A stretch of 64,000 bases of DNA from JABDKJ01 sp964609215 (GCA_964609215.1 CAZSQZ010000002.1:124001-188000); one strand, 5' to 3'. Numbered from the stretch's first letter, positions 34,399 through 45,119 are shown. The notes: generated by a model not told the origin, from the letters alone. Program-made: numbers and translations.

Positions 34399-35355
34399 TT
34401 AGAAATATCGAGGAGATTTGGCTTTTACTACCTCTTCTCCGAATTGATAGCCAAGCATTACCTCATAGGATCCATTACTGTAATTTGCAATGTCTGTTAG
34501 GGTAAAATCATAGGCAAAGCCAGCTCTAAACTTTGGTGTGAAATTATATTCAACCAAAGCGGTTACGGCATCACCTGTTCTGTAAGAGGCTCCTAACCAA
34601 AGCATTTCTCTTATTAAAAAATTACAATTGATATCTACTTCAACGGGAGCTGCGGGTTGATATTTTACCAAGATGTTGGGCTTAACGGCTAAATCATTAT
34701 TTAACTTAAAAACAACACCTCCATTTAGGAAATAATGGGTTTCAAAATAACCGTTTTCTACACTCAAGGAATCATAAGCTTCGGTTAATGGACCATCTCC
34801 AACAAAAAAGGTGGGTAGTGATAATCCAATGTAAGATATGTCATTATAATAATAGATTCCAGCACCTACTTTAGGCAATATCCTACCCTGAATATTGTTC
34901 TCAAAAACAGGATCTCCTGGATCAATAATTCGGCTTAGATCATGGTTAGATGTAAAATGTGTAAGTCCTAATTTAAGACCAAAGGACAGCCTGTTTTTCC
35001 CTTGAGCATCTAAATCTAAATGGTAAGCTACATTACTAAAGAACTCAAAAGTGTGAACATCACCGATATCATCGTTTACTACTGTAAAACCAAGACCGCC
35101 TTGTCTATTTAGCATTGGCATATCATAACCAAAAACCTGGGTTTTTGGTGCTCCATCAAAATTTACCCATTGACTTCTATGTAACGCTGTTGCTTCTGCG
35201 TATTCATGAGAACCTGCATAAGCAGGGTTGAGGAACAATCCATTAAACATGTATTGACTGACCATTACTTCTTGTTGCGCATTTAATGCACTAGCAAAGA
35301 AGACCGCGAAAATTATATATATAAATTTTTTCATCGTCATTAATTTTTTAGGCAT
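34399..35355 (-). CDS. PorP/SprF-family type IX secretion membrane protein
   Basis: This 318-aa outer-membrane protein of the PorP/SprF family partners with a specific T9SS cargo; SprF is needed for SprB display in Flavobacterium johnsoniae. The signal peptide (MKKFIYIIFAVFFASALNAQ) is followed by the family hallmark EVMVSQYMFNGLFLNPAYAGS and LHRSQWVNFDGAPKTQ. Alternating beta-strands then run to the final GYQFGEEVV. The ATG at 35355 overlaps the adhesin stop codon by one base (TAATG). A start at 35337, giving MKKFIY, is equally plausible. It lies between the SprB-like adhesin and the PorE-like gene. Confidence 0.92.
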   Translation of the reverse strand: MPKKLMTMKKFIYIIFAVFFASALNAQQEVMVSQYMFNGLFLNPAYAGSHEYAEATALHRSQWVNFDGAPKTQVFGYDMPMLNRQGGLGFTVVNDDIGDVHTFEFFSNVAYHLDLDAQGKNRLSFGLKLGLTHFTSNHDLSRIIDPGDPVFENNIQGRILPKVGAGIYYYNDISYIGLSLPTFFVGDGPLTEAYDSLSVENGYFETHYFLNGGVVFKLNNDLAVKPNILVKYQPAAPVEVDINCNFLIREMLWLGASYRTGDAVTALVEYNFTPKFRAGFAYDFTLTDIANYSNGSYEVMLGYQFGEEVVKAKSPRYF

Positions 35356-38300
35356 TATCGTCTTAATTCTATGTATTCGTTAAATTCCAGATTTGCGTCA
35401 GGAATAACCAAGACCAAGAAATAAGTACCATCTGGTAAAATGTTGCTACTACTATCGCTTTGCCCATTCCAAGGATCGGAATTGTTATAGCCATTCCTCT
35501 CAAAGACTATATTACCCCATCTATTGAATATCTGAAGTGAATTATTGGGGAAAGCTTCTAATCCAAGAATAATCAAGCCATCATTCAAACCATCACCATT
35601 TGGAGAAATTCCTCCGGGAATAACAATTTCATCTGGCCCTTCGATGATATCACAGATTTCAAATTCACAGCCATTTGCATCGGTAACAATAACGCAATAT
35701 TCTCCTTCACATAAACTTGTTGGGTTTGGAACTGTATCTTCTCCCAAAGGAACCATTTCTGGAGATCCTATCCATTGATATGAATAACCAGCAGTCCCTC
35801 CAAAAGTGAAACTTTCAATAGCCCCATCACAAGCACCAATTGCAGTCAGGTTAGTTCCATTATCATAGATCAGAGGAGAAATATCTATTTCTAGTGAATC
35901 TGGTTCTACAATGGTAATTTCCAGTTCTGACATACAATCATTCTCATCCGTAACCGTCACTTCATAGGTTCCTCCACTCAAACCAGTTTGTTCTAACGTG
36001 TTCTGACCAGGAAAATCTACCCAATCGAAAACGAAAGCAGGTGTTCCATTACTTACCATCAACATTATTTCACCATCCTCAGAACCTGCACAACTTACAT
36101 CTTGTATAATTGGAGTTACTCCCAGTGCTCCTTCTATTCCAGGCACATTGATGATTGTATCCAGAGAGCAGTTATTAGCATCTATTAAACATAGAATAGT
36201 ATCTCCAGCTAAAGCCGAGGTAATATCTTGAGGATCATCGTAAACGCCTTGACAACCCCAATCGTATAGATATCCAGAAGTACCACCAATTACCGTTATG
36301 TCTATCAACCCATTTGCATCACCGCAAAAAGCTTCTGCAGTGCTTACAACAGTCAACTCAAGAGGATCTGGCTCGGAAATATTAACTGTACTGGTATCCA
36401 TACATCCAATATCATCAGTTACAATTAATTGATAGCTACCTGGGCCTAAACCTGTTTGATCTTCTGGATCAGAAGTTGGAGGTAAATTATCCCAATCCCA
36501 AGTATAAGCTGGCGATGTTCCGGGAGTTCCACCACTGGTGGTAACATCAATTATCCCATCCATAAAGCCATTACACGTAATTTGAGTTGCATCTATATCG
36601 GCTTGAATTTCAGGTGGGCCATCAACTACAACGTTTAACTGCTCACTTACGCAACCATTAATATCAGTTACAACTACAGGATACGTTCCCGGTAAAAGTC
36701 CAGTAACAGTATCCGGTTCCATCGAAGTTCCAGGAATATGGGTCCAATTGATATCATAGGCTGGAGAGCCTCCATTTATAAGAACAACTCCAGAAACTAA
36801 TGTGTCATAACTACATAAATTTTCTCCAATAATTGCTGAATCTAACAATAGTGGTTCTGGTTGAAACAGTGTGTCCATAAGTGTTACAAAGCATTCATTG
36901 GTATCAAGCACCAAAATGGTATAAATTCCTGCGCACAGATTCATGGGGTCAATTGGGTTATCTGTTGAATCTCTAAACTCAACCATATAACCAGGACTAC
37001 CTCCCATAATATTAGTAGTAAAAGATCCATCGCAAACTCCAAAACAGGAAATATTATCGCCCGATGCATAAACGGATGGAATTGCTGTTGCTGATAATGC
37101 AGCATCAGGCTCTGTTAAAGTAATGGCCTGACTAATCGAACAACCATTTACATCTACAACATTTATCTCATAGGTTCCAGCAATAAGATTGCCTATTGAA
37201 GTCAAATTATTTCCAGCAGGATAAAGTACGCCATCCAAGTTCCAAAAGATACTATCTATAGTAGCTCCTCCACTTATAGTGCCTATAATCGCTCCAGTCG
37301 GATCGCCCACACAAGAAATATTTGTTCCACCAGGGAATACGGGACTGTCAAGCGTCACCATTAGATCTGAAGGAGATACCAAGGTAAAGGATTCTGTAAC
37401 AGAACAACCATTTGCATCGGTTACCGTCAAAGTATAGGTTCCAGCACATAGCATAGACAGATTACAAGGATCTGGTGAACCTGGTATATGATCCCAATCA
37501 CATTCGAACGCTCCGCTTCCACCTGTAATACTAGTTGTTATTGTTCCATCACATTCAGTTCCACAACTAACATTGAAACCATCAAAATCTGAAACTACTC
37601 CATTGATCTCAAGACCCAGAGGTTCGTTTATGTCATGACAACTGGAAATCTCACAGCCGTTAGCATCAATTATAGTTACACAATAATTTCCAGGCCCAAG
37701 TCCAGTAGGATCTTCCTGAGTTGAAATGGTATCGGTTCCTAAAATCCAAAAAACAGAATAGTCTGGTGTTCCTCCTAAAATGGTAATGTCAAAGGAACCA
37801 TCATTGGCACCATTACAGCTAATATCATTAGGCATTATGGAGGCTGTTAAAGGATCAGGACCATCTAAGGTAAATGAACCGGATTCCGAACAACCGATAA
37901 TATTCGTAACGGTTACATTATAAGTTCCCACACAAAGTGTATCTGGTGTTATTGGTCCATTAAAACCAAAGTCCCATTCAAAGCTGTCAAAAGATTCAAT
38001 TCCTCCGGTAGCCAGAACACCTATTTGACCATCACATTCTCCAAAACAAGTAATGCTATCACTTATAAAGAAGTCTAATACAATTGGAGGTGGTTCACTT
38101 AAACTAACTGTATCAGAATCGGTACATCCATTTTCATCTGATGTGTGAAGTATATATGTTCCAGGCCCCAGATTAGTTAAATCACCGGGTTCTGAAGGAG
38201 GTGGACTTCCGGGTATATGCTCCCAATCATAAGTGATTGCACCTGTTCCACCAGTTGTGGTAACATCTATTTCTGCATCCATGTCACCAGCACAAGCAAT

Positions 38301-41300
38301 ATTAAAGCCTCCTTGTATAAGGGTTGGGTCTAATACTGTTTTCAAAATTTCTGGTTCTAAGATGGTATATTCAAATGTCTCTTGACACCCGCTAGAATCA
38401 ACTACTGTAACATAGTAAATGCCATGTTCCAGTCCTGTTTGAAGGGTTAGGCTATCCATAAGCGTGGTATCTCCCCAAAAAACAACTGGATCTACTCCAC
38501 CAGTAATCGTTAAATCAATGATACCATTATCGTCTCCAAAACAAGTAATATCTGAAATATCAGCATCAACTGTTAAAGGGAATGGTTCGGTAAGAGGTAA
38601 ACAAGCGGTTGACATGCAATTCATTGCATCGGTTATACTCAAACAATAATCTGAACCTGCGGGCAGGTTTTCAATTTGAAAATCTGTGGTATTAATAACA
38701 TCACCTGCGGGATTGGTCCATTCAATAATATAGTCTAATGTTCCACCACTTACCGCAGCTGCGATAAACCCAGTTTCTTCACCATTACAACCCAAAATAT
38801 TAAATCCTCCCGGAAACTCAGCTGCGAATAAAAGAACCTCTAATTCATTTGGAGTTGCAATTTCTATAGAATCTACTTCCAGACATGAATTACCATCACC
38901 AACTACGACATAGTACATTCCTTCGCCAACACCTGTTAAAGGGTTTCCTGTAGCAACAGGAGTTCCAGTAGTATCATTTAAATACCATTCGAATGTGTAG
39001 GAATTCCCTACTCCACCATTTACAATTGCAGTTGCTCCACCATCTGTGGCTCCAGAACAGCTAACACTATCTGCAACCAATTCTATTTCAATGGAAGGTG
39101 GTTCTTCTAGTATAAAGAATGCATTTTGTATACAGAAGTTATCATCCACAACTATAACCTCATAGCCTTGAGAATCTTCACTTGCGCATAGGTCACTTTG
39201 ATCTTGAAAAGCACTTCCTACTCCTTCTTCATTAAAGTTTAGCGTCTGCTCTTTCCATTCGTAAGTATAGTTGCCTGCTCCTGTTGTCGTACCTCCAGTA
39301 ACATCAATATCGATGAAACCGTCACAGGCATTTGGGCAGGAAACTTGATAACCGTTGAAATCGGAAATAGCTATAGTATCTATCATTAAATCATCAGGTG
39401 CAGGCAGGGTAATTTCTCTGCTTAATTCACAACCATTAGAATCTACAACATCCACTTGATAAACACCTCCTGGATAGTTGTTTATATCTTCAGTAATTTC
39501 AATTGGAGTTCCAGAATCGTCAATTTCAGCTGGGGGAAATGCAAATCCAAACCATTCATAAGTATAGGTTCCAGGGCCTGTTCCACCTGTAATTGTTAAA
39601 TCTATTCCTCCTGTAAAGGCTCCAAAACAATCTGCATCGCTCACCACAAATGAATAATCCAATGCTTCATTTTCTCCAACAACTACACATGTATCGAAAC
39701 TACACCCATTGGCATCTGTAATAAATACGCACCATTCTCCTGCACATATATCAGTTAAGTCCTCTACTCCTACAAAATTTCCTTGATCGCAAAGATCATC
39801 TTGAGGTCCCCACACTATTTGAAAAGGAGCAGTTCCACCTAAAATGGTCATATCTATTGCTCCTGCTGTATCTCCTCCACAAACTATATTGGTGATATCA
39901 AAAGTTGCGCTCAATTCTTCTGCAGTGGCAGTAATTTCAATTTCATTTGAGGCGGTGCAACCTAAGGAATCGGTTACCATAGGTGTATATATTCCCGGTT
40001 CACATAATTGTAGATTGTTTATGGTAGTAGTACCATCTTCCCATAGAAAATCATATGGAGGAGTACCTCCATCTACAAATACAATGGCCGATCCGCATTC
40101 TTCTCCTAAGCAGGTAATATTTTGTTGAGCTTCTAAAGTCAATACCAATGCTTCTGGCTCAGTAATTACAAGAGGAAAAAATTCTGAACATCCATTAAGA
40201 TCCGTTACTATAATCGTGTGCTCTCCAGCTGACAAACCAGTTAAGTTCGGGCCTGGATTCCATATATAATCTGCTGGGCTATTTACTGTTCCACCCGTTG
40301 CCGTAAAAGAAGCTGCACCATCCGAAAATCCAGCACAGCTCACATTGGTTTGAGAAACCAACTGAATTTGTATCGGAGCATCAGGCCCAACTACCTCAAA
40401 AGTTACTGAGTCAGAACATAAGTTCGCATCTCTAACCGCTACTGAATAATTTCCAGCGGCAATATTTTCAGCAACATCATCAGTATCTATTAATTGTCCT
40501 GCGTCATTATACCAGAAGAAACTGTATGGAGCAACACCTCCTGCAGCACTTACGCTGGCTTCACCATCCTGATCTCCAAAGCAAAGACTATTAGATTGAT
40601 CTATTGTTATAAGCAAAGGTTCTGGTTCAATAAGGGTCACTGAATCGGTAACTCCGCATCCCGCAGAGTCAATGGCAATTACCGTGTAGGTTCCTGCAGG
40701 AACTCCAGTAAGGATCTCTCCTGTAGACATGGCCGGGTCGTTCCATTGATATGTGTAGGGTTGGATGCCTTCACTTCCTATGGCAAAGATTTGACCATCA
40801 CTTGCACCATTGCAGGTAATGTTTACGCCTCCCAAATAAGTTACTGGGGTAAGGTCAACGCTTATGTCACTAAAGGAAGAAATCGTGAAGCAAGCTGAAT
40901 TGATACAACCGTCTACATCCTCAACAGTAACGCAGTATTCTCCCGCAAAGAGACCGGTAAGATCTTCGTTGCCACTGGTAAATCCTCCTGGACCTGTCCA
41001 CTGATATGTTTCTCCACCATTTGAATCTGTTACTGTAATATCTATGGAACCAGAATTATCTCCTAAACAAATAGAATCAGTAACTACTGCATCAATTGAC
41101 AAAGTACTTACTATTACCTCATGCGCAACTGTGGTAACACAGGTTGCTATTATCCCAGAGGAAAAAAGAGTAACATCATCTGTTACAACGGTGGTTACTA
41201 CTGGGACATCATCTGATGGGAAATACACTTGTCCTCCCGGTCCCCAAGTATACTCAACTGCATCTGAGAGCGATTGCAATTCTATAGTATCACCTGCGCA

Positions 41301-42503
41301 AACCTCTGTTGGTCCAACTACCTCAACCTCTAACTCATCCCTGATAAAAAATCGTACGCTATCTAAAATGGTTGTTGAACATAACGGATTTCCAACAAAA
41401 ATATCTATGTACTCCACACCTTCTACAATACCATCCATAAATGGAAATATATCCAGTTCTGCAGAATCATCTCCAGCTGGAATTGTTATTATGTGAGGTC
41501 CGATACTTCCATCTCCTACTGGCCCATAGTCAGCAGTATTTGTGGCAGTACCTTGTAAGAAGTAAGTTACATCTATATCTCCTACAAAGGAGTTATCTCT
41601 TTCAAAAATAACGCTACCCGGATTACAACCTTCGATCATAAAATCAACACCTCCTACTGTTTCCGTTCTAACAGCAATGTTGTTACTGATGATTTGTTCT
41701 ATAAAAACACCAGAATCCCATAATTGGTCAGAAGCATCTGCAATAATCAATTCCAGATGATAAGTTTCACAAGCTTCCAACCCTGTGGCTAAAGCAAATA
41801 AATCTCTGGTCCAACCATCGTACTGAATTTGGGCCAGCGGATTGAGCGGATTGGCTTGAAAAAATTGTCCATTTGAAGGTGGGCATGGAGGGTTGGTTGT
41901 AGGATTACCTCCATTAACTGTATTTATGGTTACCGGTTCGGTGGTACCAGGAATCAAGGCTATGTTTTTCTTTCCATTAAATCCTGGATCTCCAACAATT
42001 CCAGGTCCTGAGATAAAAAATCCGAAGACATCATTAAAGTTAGTACAGGCATATTCACTGTACTCTTCAGAGGCAAAGGTAAATTCGAACTTAAGTGAAT
42101 CTCCATCAGGAATAACATCAAATTCAAACTTACATGCATCGTCAGTAGCAAACTGAGCGAGCATTTGTAAATCTGGATCACCATCACCTTGAGGAGGAAA
42201 TGAAGTAGATTTACTTTCTGTATTATTTGGCCCTATAGCATTTTCAATAATTCCTGTCGCTAGGATAATACCACTTTCAGAGTCGAAGTTATTAATTCCA
42301 CTAGCCTCAAAACTACCATAGGCTCCTTCCGGACAAGTAATTTGCGGATTTAAAATGGTTACTCCTGGACCATTAATTTTTTCTGCTAGTTCCTGAGCTG
42401 TTAGTGTATCAGAAACTATTAACTGGGCATTAAGTCCCCCAATCAAGCATAGCATTACAACGGATAATGTGTATAAATTTTTCCTCATATTAAAATGATT
42501 CAA
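35355..42503 (-). CDS. Giant SprB-repeat surface adhesin with gliding-type C-terminal domain
   Basis: This 2382-aa surface protein has a signal peptide (NLYTLSVVMLCLIGGLNAQ). A choice-of-anchor-L-like domain follows at about residues 40-260 (FDVIPDGDSLKFEFTFASEEYSEY, NDVFGFFISGPG). About 22 SprB-type repeats cover about 470-2290, each with a C(N/F/A)G..DG.I pattern and a TGGT..Y.Y.W core. A type B gliding-associated sorting domain ends it (ISPNGDGLNDGLIILGLEAF, LQIFNRWGNIVFERNGY). It is likely exported by the T9SS with the adjacent PorP/SprF protein and may serve in adhesion or gliding. The repeats are diverged in sequence, unlike the young repeats in the 794-aa protein. Confidence 0.93.
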   Translation of the reverse strand: MNHFNMRKNLYTLSVVMLCLIGGLNAQLIVSDTLTAQELAEKINGPGVTILNPQITCPEGAYGSFEASGINNFDSESGIILATGIIENAIGPNNTESKSTSFPPQGDGDPDLQMLAQFATDDACKFEFDVIPDGDSLKFEFTFASEEYSEYACTNFNDVFGFFISGPGIVGDPGFNGKKNIALIPGTTEPVTINTVNGGNPTTNPPCPPSNGQFFQANPLNPLAQIQYDGWTRDLFALATGLEACETYHLELIIADASDQLWDSGVFIEQIISNNIAVRTETVGGVDFMIEGCNPGSVIFERDNSFVGDIDVTYFLQGTATNTADYGPVGDGSIGPHIITIPAGDDSAELDIFPFMDGIVEGVEYIDIFVGNPLCSTTILDSVRFFIRDELEVEVVGPTEVCAGDTIELQSLSDAVEYTWGPGGQVYFPSDDVPVVTTVVTDDVTLFSSGIIATCVTTVAHEVIVSTLSIDAVVTDSICLGDNSGSIDITVTDSNGGETYQWTGPGGFTSGNEDLTGLFAGEYCVTVEDVDGCINSACFTISSFSDISVDLTPVTYLGGVNITCNGASDGQIFAIGSEGIQPYTYQWNDPAMSTGEILTGVPAGTYTVIAIDSAGCGVTDSVTLIEPEPLLITIDQSNSLCFGDQDGEASVSAAGGVAPYSFFWYNDAGQLIDTDDVAENIAAGNYSVAVRDANLCSDSVTFEVVGPDAPIQIQLVSQTNVSCAGFSDGAASFTATGGTVNSPADYIWNPGPNLTGLSAGEHTIIVTDLNGCSEFFPLVITEPEALVLTLEAQQNITCLGEECGSAIVFVDGGTPPYDFLWEDGTTTINNLQLCEPGIYTPMVTDSLGCTASNEIEITATAEELSATFDITNIVCGGDTAGAIDMTILGGTAPFQIVWGPQDDLCDQGNFVGVEDLTDICAGEWCVFITDANGCSFDTCVVVGENEALDYSFVVSDADCFGAFTGGIDLTITGGTGPGTYTYEWFGFAFPPAEIDDSGTPIEITEDINNYPGGVYQVDVVDSNGCELSREITLPAPDDLMIDTIAISDFNGYQVSCPNACDGFIDIDVTGGTTTGAGNYTYEWKEQTLNFNEEGVGSAFQDQSDLCASEDSQGYEVIVVDDNFCIQNAFFILEEPPSIEIELVADSVSCSGATDGGATAIVNGGVGNSYTFEWYLNDTTGTPVATGNPLTGVGEGMYYVVVGDGNSCLEVDSIEIATPNELEVLLFAAEFPGGFNILGCNGEETGFIAAAVSGGTLDYIIEWTNPAGDVINTTDFQIENLPAGSDYCLSITDAMNCMSTACLPLTEPFPLTVDADISDITCFGDDNGIIDLTITGGVDPVVFWGDTTLMDSLTLQTGLEHGIYYVTVVDSSGCQETFEYTILEPEILKTVLDPTLIQGGFNIACAGDMDAEIDVTTTGGTGAITYDWEHIPGSPPPSEPGDLTNLGPGTYILHTSDENGCTDSDTVSLSEPPPIVLDFFISDSITCFGECDGQIGVLATGGIESFDSFEWDFGFNGPITPDTLCVGTYNVTVTNIIGCSESGSFTLDGPDPLTASIMPNDISCNGANDGSFDITILGGTPDYSVFWILGTDTISTQEDPTGLGPGNYCVTIIDANGCEISSCHDINEPLGLEINGVVSDFDGFNVSCGTECDGTITTSITGGSGAFECDWDHIPGSPDPCNLSMLCAGTYTLTVTDANGCSVTESFTLVSPSDLMVTLDSPVFPGGTNISCVGDPTGAIIGTISGGATIDSIFWNLDGVLYPAGNNLTSIGNLIAGTYEINVVDVNGCSISQAITLTEPDAALSATAIPSVYASGDNISCFGVCDGSFTTNIMGGSPGYMVEFRDSTDNPIDPMNLCAGIYTILVLDTNECFVTLMDTLFQPEPLLLDSAIIGENLCSYDTLVSGVVLINGGSPAYDINWTHIPGTSMEPDTVTGLLPGTYPVVVTDINGCVSEQLNVVVDGPPEIQADIDATQITCNGFMDGIIDVTTSGGTPGTSPAYTWDWDNLPPTSDPEDQTGLGPGSYQLIVTDDIGCMDTSTVNISEPDPLELTVVSTAEAFCGDANGLIDITVIGGTSGYLYDWGCQGVYDDPQDITSALAGDTILCLIDANNCSLDTIINVPGIEGALGVTPIIQDVSCAGSEDGEIMLMVSNGTPAFVFDWVDFPGQNTLEQTGLSGGTYEVTVTDENDCMSELEITIVEPDSLEIDISPLIYDNGTNLTAIGACDGAIESFTFGGTAGYSYQWIGSPEMVPLGEDTVPNPTSLCEGEYCVIVTDANGCEFEICDIIEGPDEIVIPGGISPNGDGLNDGLIILGLEAFPNNSLQIFNRWGNIVFERNGYNNSDPWNGQSDSSSNILPDGTYFLVLVIPDANLEFNEYIELRR

Positions 42504-42531
42504 TTATGTAAAAACCACTAAAAAAATACGA

Positions 42532-42915
42532 CTATCGCCCTATGAGCTCTTGCTTCTTAGCTCGGCAATTTAGATTGACATCGTTCTGAGAATAATCCTT
42601 CAATAATTCTACGTTAGAAATATTAAATTCATTTTCCAGAAGACGTTTGATTAAATAAGAAAGTCCTTCAACATTCAACTCATCATTCCCAATATATTTG
42701 AAAACGACCAACTCTAATTCTTGGCATGAATTGATAACTTTTAAGTCATGATGCTCCATGAAAAATCTAAAAATCTGAACATTCTGATCTTCACTTAGAT
42801 TTTCAATTTTCACAACATAAGCTCTATTATCATCAATACTATTTCCGTAATAGATTGAAAGTGAAAAAATTGAGAAAAGACACACCAGTGTCATCTTGCG
42901 TAGGATGTTTCTCAT
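42532..42915 (-). CDS. Small secreted protein heading the adhesin operon
   Basis: This 127-aa protein begins with a basic stretch and a hydrophobic segment (LVCLFSIFSLSIYYGNS) that should act as a signal peptide or anchor. The remainder shows a strand-helix-strand-strand-helix-strand pattern (AYVVKIEN, QIFRFFMEHH, LELVVFKYIG, GLSYLIKRLL, ISNVELLKDY), as in small ferredoxin-like folds, with cysteines near residues 64 and 116. I do not recognise a family. It lies 28 bases upstream of the adhesin gene on the same strand, so a role with that system is possible. Confidence 0.7.
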   Translation of the reverse strand: MRNILRKMTLVCLFSIFSLSIYYGNSIDDNRAYVVKIENLSEDQNVQIFRFFMEHHDLKVINSCQELELVVFKYIGNDELNVEGLSYLIKRLLENEFNISNVELLKDYSQNDVNLNCRAKKQELIGR

Positions 42916-42971
42916 AGTGTATAAATTAGTGTTACTGCTAAAGTAGCAATAAGATTTACCTGTTTCTGTAT

Positions 42972-43003
42972 CAAATTTATAAAAATTTATTCTTTCGTGT
43001 CAA
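42972..43003 (-). promoter_or_regulatory. Probable promoter of the adhesin operon
   Basis: On the minus strand, TTGAC, 19 bases, then TAAATTTG lies about 57 bases before the start of the small secreted protein. TAAATTTG is an exact TAnnTTTG -7 element. The -33 box is close to, but not exactly, TTTG. Confidence 0.5.
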
Positions 43004-43122
43004 TAGTCGAAGGCAATTAAATTTTCATCTATTATATTTCTTTGTTAGTGGAGACGGGTTTTTAGTAGAACGGTTGTTTTTATAAATCTTCTTTTTTGAC
43101 AAAATATTGGGATTCAAAGCCC

Positions 43123-43890
43123 CTAAAATCTGGAAAAGTGATGTAAAATGATACCTGCTGCAACGGAAACGTTTAGTGAAGAAACTTTACCATACATATT
43201 TATCACCACTGTGTGATCACAATTATCCAAAAGATTGGGGTGTATTCCATTTTCCTCAGACCCCATAACCACAGCTATTGGTTTCTTAATATTCAATTCT
43301 TGTAAAGTTGAACTTCCTTTCTCGGTGCAGGCCAGTAGCGTTATTCCTGAATCTTTAATAAGCTTTACAGCTTCTTTAATACTATGAACTCTGCACACAG
43401 GGAGGTAGTTTAGAACTCCAGCTGATGTTTTAATGGCATCCTCATTGACATTTGCGGATCTTTTTAAGGGAATAATAATTGCATGAACTCCCATGGCTTC
43501 TGCAGTTCTTGCAATGGCGCCAAAATTTCGAACATCTGTTATTTCATCTAACAATAATAAGTAAGGAGACTCTCCTTTTTCATAAATCTGTGGAATAAGC
43601 ATTTCAAGAGATTGATATTCAATCGGTGAAACTATCCCTAAAACTCCTTGATGGTTCTTACGGGTAAACCTGTTTATCTTTTCAATAGGCACTCTAGAAA
43701 CTGGAATAGCCATTTCTCTTGCCATCCTGGAAATAGTCTTTGCCTTATCTTCTGCAATTCCCTTTTGAATAAAGATTTTTTCGAATGCCCTTCCGGTCTC
43801 AAGGGCTTCGACAATAGCATGAAATCCATATATCATTTCAGATTTCAATTTTATTCTATCTCTTAATTTATTATTCTTCCACTTCTCCAT
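43123..43890 (-). CDS. rlmB: 23S rRNA 2'-O-methyltransferase (RlmB/TrmH family)
   Basis: This SPOUT-class methyltransferase uses SAM to methylate a ribose in 23S rRNA (G2251 in E. coli). It has an N-terminal substrate-binding domain (MIYGFHAIVEALETGRAFEKIFIQKG) and the SpoU motifs LLDEITDVRNFGAIARTAEA, VMGSEENGIHP and INMYGKVSSLNVSVAAGIILH, which form the trefoil knot. The product is 255 aa from 43890, where it overlaps the GWxTD gene by 28 bases. A start at 43836 (MIYGF) would avoid the overlap. It is the last gene of the rmuC-GWxTD-rlmB run. Confidence 0.92.
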   Translation of the reverse strand: MEKWKNNKLRDRIKLKSEMIYGFHAIVEALETGRAFEKIFIQKGIAEDKAKTISRMAREMAIPVSRVPIEKINRFTRKNHQGVLGIVSPIEYQSLEMLIPQIYEKGESPYLLLLDEITDVRNFGAIARTAEAMGVHAIIIPLKRSANVNEDAIKTSAGVLNYLPVCRVHSIKEAVKLIKDSGITLLACTEKGSSTLQELNIKKPIAVVMGSEENGIHPNLLDNCDHTVVINMYGKVSSLNVSVAAGIILHHFSRF

Positions 43891-45119
43891 GCATCAACAA
43901 AATAATACCATACGGGTTTATATTCTTCCTTTCTAATAAGACGAAAATCATTATCTGAAAAAGGGTTATCCGCTCTTACAAACCTAAAGTTTAATGATCT
44001 GTACTTGCCTTGCTCTCCATAATTCCAAATTTCTGAATTCAAAGTTTTTGTAATGGTCTTAGGTTCTCCAAAAATAATAAGTATTAGCCCCCTATCGGTT
44101 TTCCAACCCTGAGTGTGACATGTAAAATACTGATTTGCATTTTCCGCTCTTTGGTAATAGCTCTTTATTATTTTTTTTGCCCTTTCCTCACTTCCTGAAC
44201 GCTGAAGCCAAAAGTCATCTAGGGCTACTTTCTTATCCTCAGAATCCAAGAGTTTTTGATGTTCGTCTTTATTGGTTATATATCTAATAACCTCTATCAT
44301 CTGACCGTAATTGGAAACTTTTGGAAAGCCGTTATAAAACTTAAAAAGTGTTTGATCTCCTTGATACAAGGTGTCTTGTAATCGTAACATATCGTAGGAC
44401 AATAAGTTAACATCGAAACGATTGTTTGCATTCTTGTCAAGAATTTCAGTTTTAGCTGGATCAAAATTAAATTTCTTGGGTCTTTTTAGAGAAAATGGAG
44501 GAGCAGGAAGTCCAAAGCTGGAATTATAGTATGAAGCTTTTATTTTATCACTTTCAAAATAAGGTGAAGAGAATTCTGACATGGTACTTCCATCAATAGA
44601 ATTATCTAAAATTGGTAAGGCATCATGTTTTCTGTATAGCATATAATTTGGAGATGCCTTAAAGGTGGAATCTACTATCAAAAAGGCTTTCCTCTTTTTA
44701 TTCCTTACTAAATCAGTGGTCTTAACTAAAAGTACTTGCTCATGTTCCATTTTAAATGGAATATTCATTGAACCAGCAATTATTCTTCGCTTATCCCCAA
44801 TTTTCTTATCGACAATTTTGGTTCTGACACTATCTATTTTATCACTAAGACTATAGCCATTGTACTTGATGGCATTTATTCTTAATTCTGATAAAAGCTC
44901 ATCGGTGTCCAAATCTCTTTGATATAATAACTCTTCAGAAGAAAACTGAAAGAATAATTTATAGTTCTTAGAACCTAAATGATGTAGTTTATATTCAGGG
45001 TTAAAACTGGAAGCATTGCTTTTATAAAAAGACTTGAAATCACCGCTGTAAATTTCCCTTGAATTGCTGCAGGCAATCAAAAATAGCGCTAGAAAAAAGA
45101 ATAGGTATTTATATTTCAT
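43863..45119 (-). CDS. GWxTD domain lipoprotein
   Basis: This predicted lipoprotein of about 418 aa from the ATG at 45119 has the signal MKYKYLFFFLALFLIACSNS with lipobox cysteine 17. The longer frame to 45155 would place 12 extra residues before the signal peptide, so the inner start is preferred. The C-terminal third holds the GWxTD domain (FTCHTQGWKTDRGLILIIFGEPKTI, then TLNSEIWNYG), a family widespread in Bacteroidota and of unknown function. The start overlaps the rmuC end by 11 bases. The gene pairs with rlmB downstream. Confidence 0.88.
   Translation of the reverse strand: MKYKYLFFFLALFLIACSNSREIYSGDFKSFYKSNASSFNPEYKLHHLGSKNYKLFFQFSSEELLYQRDLDTDELLSELRINAIKYNGYSLSDKIDSVRTKIVDKKIGDKRRIIAGSMNIPFKMEHEQVLLVKTTDLVRNKKRKAFLIVDSTFKASPNYMLYRKHDALPILDNSIDGSTMSEFSSPYFESDKIKASYYNSSFGLPAPPFSLKRPKKFNFDPAKTEILDKNANNRFDVNLLSYDMLRLQDTLYQGDQTLFKFYNGFPKVSNYGQMIEVIRYITNKDEHQKLLDSEDKKVALDDFWLQRSGSEERAKKIIKSYYQRAENANQYFTCHTQGWKTDRGLILIIFGEPKTITKTLNSEIWNYGEQGKYRSLNFRFVRADNPFSDNDFRLIRKEEYKPVWYYFVDAWRSGRIIN

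Noticed and set aside
41044..41496. 150-aa plus-strand frame inside the adhesin gene
   Set aside because: It lies opposite a well-supported SprB-like gene and shows only the biased composition of an antisense frame.
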